Of a stretch of 8,041 nt of DNA, positions 5,044 to 8,041 are shown piece by piece. Origin of the DNA: Leptospirillum sp037442005. GTDB lineage: Bacteria; Nitrospirota; Leptospirillia; Leptospirillales; Leptospirillaceae. Position numbers and translations under genes: made by a program. The notes below the pieces were generated by a model. The model saw nothing but the letters and a program-made list of their open reading frames with translations, had not been told where the DNA came from and did no database searches. The first letter of the stretch is position 1, and every line of letters begins with the position of its first letter. The stretch is from assembly GCA_037442005.1 (NCBI GenBank), contig JBBIRA010000064.1, positions 1 through 8,041 on the forward strand, in the 5' to 3' direction.

Positions 5044-6438
5044 ATGACAATCGGACTCAAGAGAGCCGACATTGCCATCGTACGCCCCGGCATTGCCCGG
5101 AGGGCCGCGTTGGGCGCCGCCACCGGAAATGCCATGGAGTGGTTTGATTTCGGCATTTACTCCTATCTCGCGGTGACCATCGGGAAGATCTTTTTCCCCC
5201 TTCAAAGTCCGAATGCCCAACTGATTGCGTCTTTTGCCACCTTCGCTGTCGCCTTTGTCATCCGTCCCATAGGCGCCCTCTTTTTCGGACGGCTCGGAGA
5301 TACCATCGGCCGCAAGGCCGTGCTGGTCATCACCCTTGTCCTGATGGCAACGGGAACCTTTGCCATCGGCCTTCTTCCCACCTGGCACACCGGCGGTCTC
5401 ATGGCCCCGGTTCTCCTGGTTGCCGCCCGGCTGGTCCAGGGATTTTCCACTGGCGGAGAATATGCCGGGGCCATGACCTATATCGCGGAATATTCTCCCG
5501 ACAGACGCCGGGGTGTCATGACAAGCACCCTTGAGGTCGGAACCCTCACCGGATTTGTGCTGGGAGCGGGTCTGGTCACGGCACTCAACTGGGAGCTGGG
5601 ACCGGAGAAGATGCTGGAATGGGGCTGGCGGATCCCCTTCTTCATTGCGGCTCCCCTGGGCATCTTCTCGACATGGTTCCGGTCAAGACTTTCTGAAACG
5701 CCCGCCTTCGAAGCACTGGAAAAAAACGGGAACAGGGAGCCGGGCGTCCCGTTTCGTGATCTCTTCCGCTACCACTGGAAACCGATGCTCACCGGTCTCG
5801 GCCTTGTCTTCTTCTATAATGTTATCGATTACATGGTCCTGTCCTATATGCCTTCGTACCTCTCCTCGGTCCTGGGGTACGGGGAAGTCAAAGGCGTTCT
5901 CCTGATCCTGACCGTCATGCTCATCATGATCCCGGCCGTCATCCTGGTCGGAGCCGCCAGCGACCGGTGGGGCAGGAACCCCATCATCCGGGGAGCGCTT
6001 CTGAGCCTCATCATCCTGGCGATTCCGGCATTCCGGATGATCGGGAACGGAAATGACGCCATCGTTTTTGCCGGACTGATCCTTCTCGGAGCCCACCTTG
6101 CCGCCTTCGAAGGGACCATGACATCAATCCTTCCCGCCCTTTTCTATACGGAAGTCCGCTATGGTGCCCTGGCAATCACCTATAACGTCTCGACAAGCCT
6201 TTTCGGGGGAACAACCCCCCTGATCCTGACTTTCCTTTCGGGAAGGTTCCACAACGTGCTGATTCCCGCCTACGCCCTGGTCGCAGCGGCCTTTGTCGGT
6301 CTGTCTGTCAGCCTGTTCGTCCCGGAAACAGCCAACCGGTCTCTCCGGGGGTCGCTCCCGGTTGCCGGCCACCCGTCAGAAGTCCCGGAGATTCTGACCC
6401 GTCAGGAGGAAGCCGTCTGGTGGAAAGAGGAAACCTGA
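5044..6438 (+). CDS. proP: ProP-family osmoprotectant:H+ symporter
   Basis: Inner-membrane major-facilitator transporter, 464 residues, about 12 membrane segments. It matches E. coli ProP block by block: GNAMEWFDFGIYSY in helix 1 (28-41), FVIRPIGALFFGRLGDTIGRK (71-91) with the MFS loop 2-3 signature, RLVQGFSTGGEYAGA (129-143), IAEYSPDRRRG (147-157), GWRIPFFIAAPLGI (194-207), YMPSYLSSVLGY (268-279) and VPETANRSLRG (426-436). ProP imports proline, glycine betaine, ectoine and related solutes at high osmolality. Only 28 residues follow ETANRSLRG, so the C-terminal coiled coil of E. coli ProP (500 residues) is absent. ATG 5044 is chosen because helix 1 then begins at the expected distance; AAGGAG (5026-5031) lies 12 bases upstream, rather far. 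The frame is open back to TTG 4840. Related family members carry alpha-ketoglutarate or shikimate, but sequence and the ect neighbourhood favour an osmolyte. Substrate is inferred. Confidence 0.88.
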   Translation: MTIGLKRADIAIVRPGIARRAALGAATGNAMEWFDFGIYSYLAVTIGKIFFPLQSPNAQLIASFATFAVAFVIRPIGALFFGRLGDTIGRKAVLVITLVLMATGTFAIGLLPTWHTGGLMAPVLLVAARLVQGFSTGGEYAGAMTYIAEYSPDRRRGVMTSTLEVGTLTGFVLGAGLVTALNWELGPEKMLEWGWRIPFFIAAPLGIFSTWFRSRLSETPAFEALEKNGNREPGVPFRDLFRYHWKPMLTGLGLVFFYNVIDYMVLSYMPSYLSSVLGYGEVKGVLLILTVMLIMIPAVILVGAASDRWGRNPIIRGALLSLIILAIPAFRMIGNGNDAIVFAGLILLGAHLAAFEGTMTSILPALFYTEVRYGALAITYNVSTSLFGGTTPLILTFLSGRFHNVLIPAYALVAAAFVGLSVSLFVPETANRSLRGSLPVAGHPSEVPEILTRQEEAVWWKEET

Positions 6439-6449
6439 AAACAGGCCTT

Positions 6450-6479
6450 GAACCGGACAGATGCACCTCCGGCCGGTTC
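6450..6479 (+). terminator. Stem-loop after proP, weak terminator candidate
   Basis: GAACCGG (6450-6456) and CCGGTTC (6473-6479) are perfect inverted copies around a 16-base loop, 11 bases after the proP stop. No T-run follows, so it is not a standard intrinsic terminator; it could be a weak or Rho-assisted one, or stabilise the proP 3' end. Confidence 0.35.
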
Positions 6480-6490
6480 TGTAATAGAAT
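6462..6490 (+). promoter_or_regulatory. Possible acs promoter
   Basis: TAGAAT (6485-6490, 5 of 6 to the -10 consensus and identical to the thiG -10 in this window) has only a poor -35, TGCACC (6462-6467), at 17-base spacing. Transcription would start near 6497 and give a leader of about 95 bases with two overlapping hairpins. The weak -35 would suit an activator-dependent promoter. Confidence 0.35.
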
Positions 6491-6523
6491 GATCCCACAG
6501 CTCTGACGCCTCATTCCCGAAAA

Positions 6524-6564
6524 CCGGCGACGCCGGCCAGACGTCGCGAAACGTCTCCGGCCGG
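6524..6564 (+). promoter_or_regulatory. Overlapping alternative hairpins in the acs leader
   Basis: Hairpin A is CCGGC-GAC-GCCGG (6524-6536). Hairpin B is CCGGCC AGACGT (6533-6544), a 6-base loop (6545-6550), ACGTCT (6551-6556), a CC bulge and GGCCGG (6559-6564): 12 base pairs in all. The two share 6533-6536, so they cannot form together. B ends 27 bases before the acs ATG. No T-run follows B, so it is not an obvious terminator. Confidence 0.5.
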
Positions 6565-6591
6565 TCTCCCACTCTCAGCACGAGGACACCC

Positions 6592-8041
6592 ATGTCAAAC
6601 GAACAGGACCTCCCGAAGGTTCACCCCGGACAACCCCCCTACGTTCCCGACCCAGATCTCTTCGACCATCTTCATGTTCCCGACTACCGGAGTGTTTACG
6701 AGGAGTCGGTCAGGGATCCCGAACACTTCTGGGGAGCCATTGCCGATGAATTCCTCTGGACGAAGAAGTGGGACAGGGTGCTGGACTGGGACAAAAATAC
6801 CTATGAGGCACGGTGGTTTCCCGGAAGTCTCGTCAACATCACCACCAATATGCTCGACCGCCATATCGAAGCCGGTCTGTCCAACAAAGTGGCGCTCATC
6901 GCCATCGCCGACGACGGCCACGAGCGGATCTACACCTATGGCCGGATCGCCGACGAAGTCAACCGGCTTTGCCATGCCTTCCGGGAAATGGGGCTCACCA
7001 AAGGCGACCGGGTCACCATCTTTCTGCCACCGACTCCCGAACAGGTGATTTCAATGATCGCCTGTGCCCGGAGCGGCCTGGTTCACACCGTCGTCTTCTC
7101 GGGCTTCTCGGTCAGCGCCCTCAGAAGCCGGATGGAAGATTCACAGCCCCGTCTTCTGATCACCGCCGATTGCGGCTATCGCCGGGGCAAACGGATCGAG
7201 CTTCTCGAAACAGCCCGGGAAGCCCGTTCCACCATTTCTTCTCTTCAAAAAACAGTGGTCGTCCGGCGGGGCGATCCGGGAATGGAGGTCAGAAACGATG
7301 AAGCCGCTTTCGACGGCCTCCTGAAAAAACACGCCCGATCAGGATTTTTTCATCCCGTCGACTGCAACTCCGACGATCCCCTCTTTATCCTCTACACCTC
7401 CGGAACGACCGGAAAACCCAAGGGAATCGTCCACACCCACCCCGGATACATGGTGGGAACCTGGCTCACCACCCGGTGGGTATTCAATCTCCACGACAAT
7501 GACATTTTCTTCTGCGTCGCGGATCCCGGGTGGATCACCGGACACAGCTATATCGTCTACGGCCCCCTCTTGAACGGCACAACCGTTCTTCTGGCCGAGG
7601 GGTCCCCGGACTATCCCGATCCGGGGCGATGGTGGCACCTTGTCGAGAAGTACCGGGTGACCGTCCTCTATTCCACGCCCACCGCCATCAGGCTTCAGAT
7701 GCGACTTGGAAAACAGTGGCCGGGCCAATACGATCTCTCCTCCCTGCGCCTTCTGGGATCGGTCGGAGAACCGATCAACCCCGAAGCCTGGCTCTGGTTC
7801 CGGGAAGTGACCGGTGGACGGCTCCCCATCATGGACACCTGGTGGCAGACAGAAACCGGCATGCACATGATCACCCCGCTGCCGGGGGTCCCGCTGATTC
7901 CGGGATCGGCCACCCGTCCGTTTCCCGGCGTCATCGCCGATGTCGTCAACCGCCAGGGAGAGAAAGTGGCCCCCGGGGAAGCCGGATTCGTCGTGATCCG
8001 CCATCCCTGGCCCTCCATGTTCCGGACGGTCTACAACGATC
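6592..8041 (+). CDS. acs: Acetyl-CoA synthetase (AMP-forming), cut by window edge
   Basis: Cytoplasmic adenylate-forming ligase: acetate + ATP + CoA to acetyl-CoA + AMP + PPi. 483 residues are visible of an expected 630-660. The ATP loop YTSGTTGKPKG spans 268-278; GWITGHSYIVYGP (313-325), LRLLGSVGEPINPEAW (385-400) and DTWWQTETG (415-423) are diagnostic of Acs. The residues that shape the acyl pocket in acetyl-CoA synthetases appear intact: the I-T pair (315-316), V391-G392 and the tryptophan of DTWWQTETG, which favours acetate over longer acids. The C-terminal lid with the catalytic lysine that is subject to acetylation lies outside. ATG 6592 has GAGG 6 bases upstream. It is 153 bases after proP, with a structured leader, so probably separately expressed. 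It may supply or salvage acetyl-CoA, also the acetyl donor for EctA, but that link is inference. Confidence 0.95.
   Translation, partial: MSNEQDLPKVHPGQPPYVPDPDLFDHLHVPDYRSVYEESVRDPEHFWGAIADEFLWTKKWDRVLDWDKNTYEARWFPGSLVNITTNMLDRHIEAGLSNKVALIAIADDGHERIYTYGRIADEVNRLCHAFREMGLTKGDRVTIFLPPTPEQVISMIACARSGLVHTVVFSGFSVSALRSRMEDSQPRLLITADCGYRRGKRIELLETAREARSTISSLQKTVVVRRGDPGMEVRNDEAAFDGLLKKHARSGFFHPVDCNSDDPLFILYTSGTTGKPKGIVHTHPGYMVGTWLTTRWVFNLHDNDIFFCVADPGWITGHSYIVYGPLLNGTTVLLAEGSPDYPDPGRWWHLVEKYRVTVLYSTPTAIRLQMRLGKQWPGQYDLSSLRLLGSVGEPINPEAWLWFREVTGGRLPIMDTWWQTETGMHMITPLPGVPLIPGSATRPFPGVIADVVNRQGEKVAPGEAGFVVIRHPWPSMFRTVYND

Noticed and set aside
7339..8004. 221-codon minus-strand open frame inside acs
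   Set aside because: Antisense shadow of a highly conserved acs coding region; composition follows from the codon bias of acs.
1..8041. CRISPR arrays, tRNA or rRNA genes, insertion sequences, phage or defence genes
   Set aside because: No regularly spaced repeats, no tRNA-like or rRNA sequence, no transposase or nuclease motifs were seen in reading both strands.

Overview
The window looks like a chromosomal segment of a moderately GC-rich bacterium (roughly 55% GC by eye, strong preference for C- or G-ending codons). Gene content is metabolic and stress-related: a full ectoine/hydroxyectoine operon, a ProP-type compatible-solute transporter, an acetyl-CoA synthetase and the start of thiazole synthase. 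An acidophilic, metal-tolerant autotroph such as Leptospirillum (Nitrospirota) would fit the style of the proteins and the combination. That is a guess from memory, because no marker gene is present.

Layout on the minus strand, in order of transcription: ectA (3629-3042), ectB (3045-1768), ectC (1754-1359), ectD (1312-395), a hairpin/T-run terminator (366-321), then a clear sigma-70-like promoter (310-282) driving thiG (221 to beyond the left edge). ectA and ectB overlap by 4 bases (GTGA), ectB and ectC are 13 bases apart, ectC and ectD are 46 bases apart, and every gene has its own strong Shine-Dalgarno. This is a single operon taking L-2,4-diaminobutyrate precursors to 5-hydroxyectoine: EctB makes diaminobutyrate, EctA acetylates it, EctC closes the ring and EctD hydroxylates. 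Metal-binding or catalytic residues are intact in EctB, EctC and EctD, and EctA keeps its acetyl-CoA-binding motif.

Layout on the plus strand: about 700 bases with no convincing gene (3630-4334), a small HicB-like protein without a HicA partner (4335-4541), about 500 bases of non-coding DNA with several structured elements (4542-5043), a ProP-family osmolyte:H+ symporter (5044-6438), a short structured leader, and acs, acetyl-CoA synthetase, cut by the right edge (6592-8041).

The synthesis operon and the uptake transporter point away from each other across the HicB-like gene and together form an osmotic-stress locus: make (hydroxy)ectoine, or import a ready-made solute. thiG and acs are flanking housekeeping genes. 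I find no undescribed multi-gene system here. What deserves a second look is at the non-coding level: overlapping alternative hairpins in the acs leader, helically phased T-tracts and inverted repeats upstream of proP, an anti-SD-bearing hairpin before the TTG start of ectA, plus the orphan HicB protein and the missing coiled coil of ProP.
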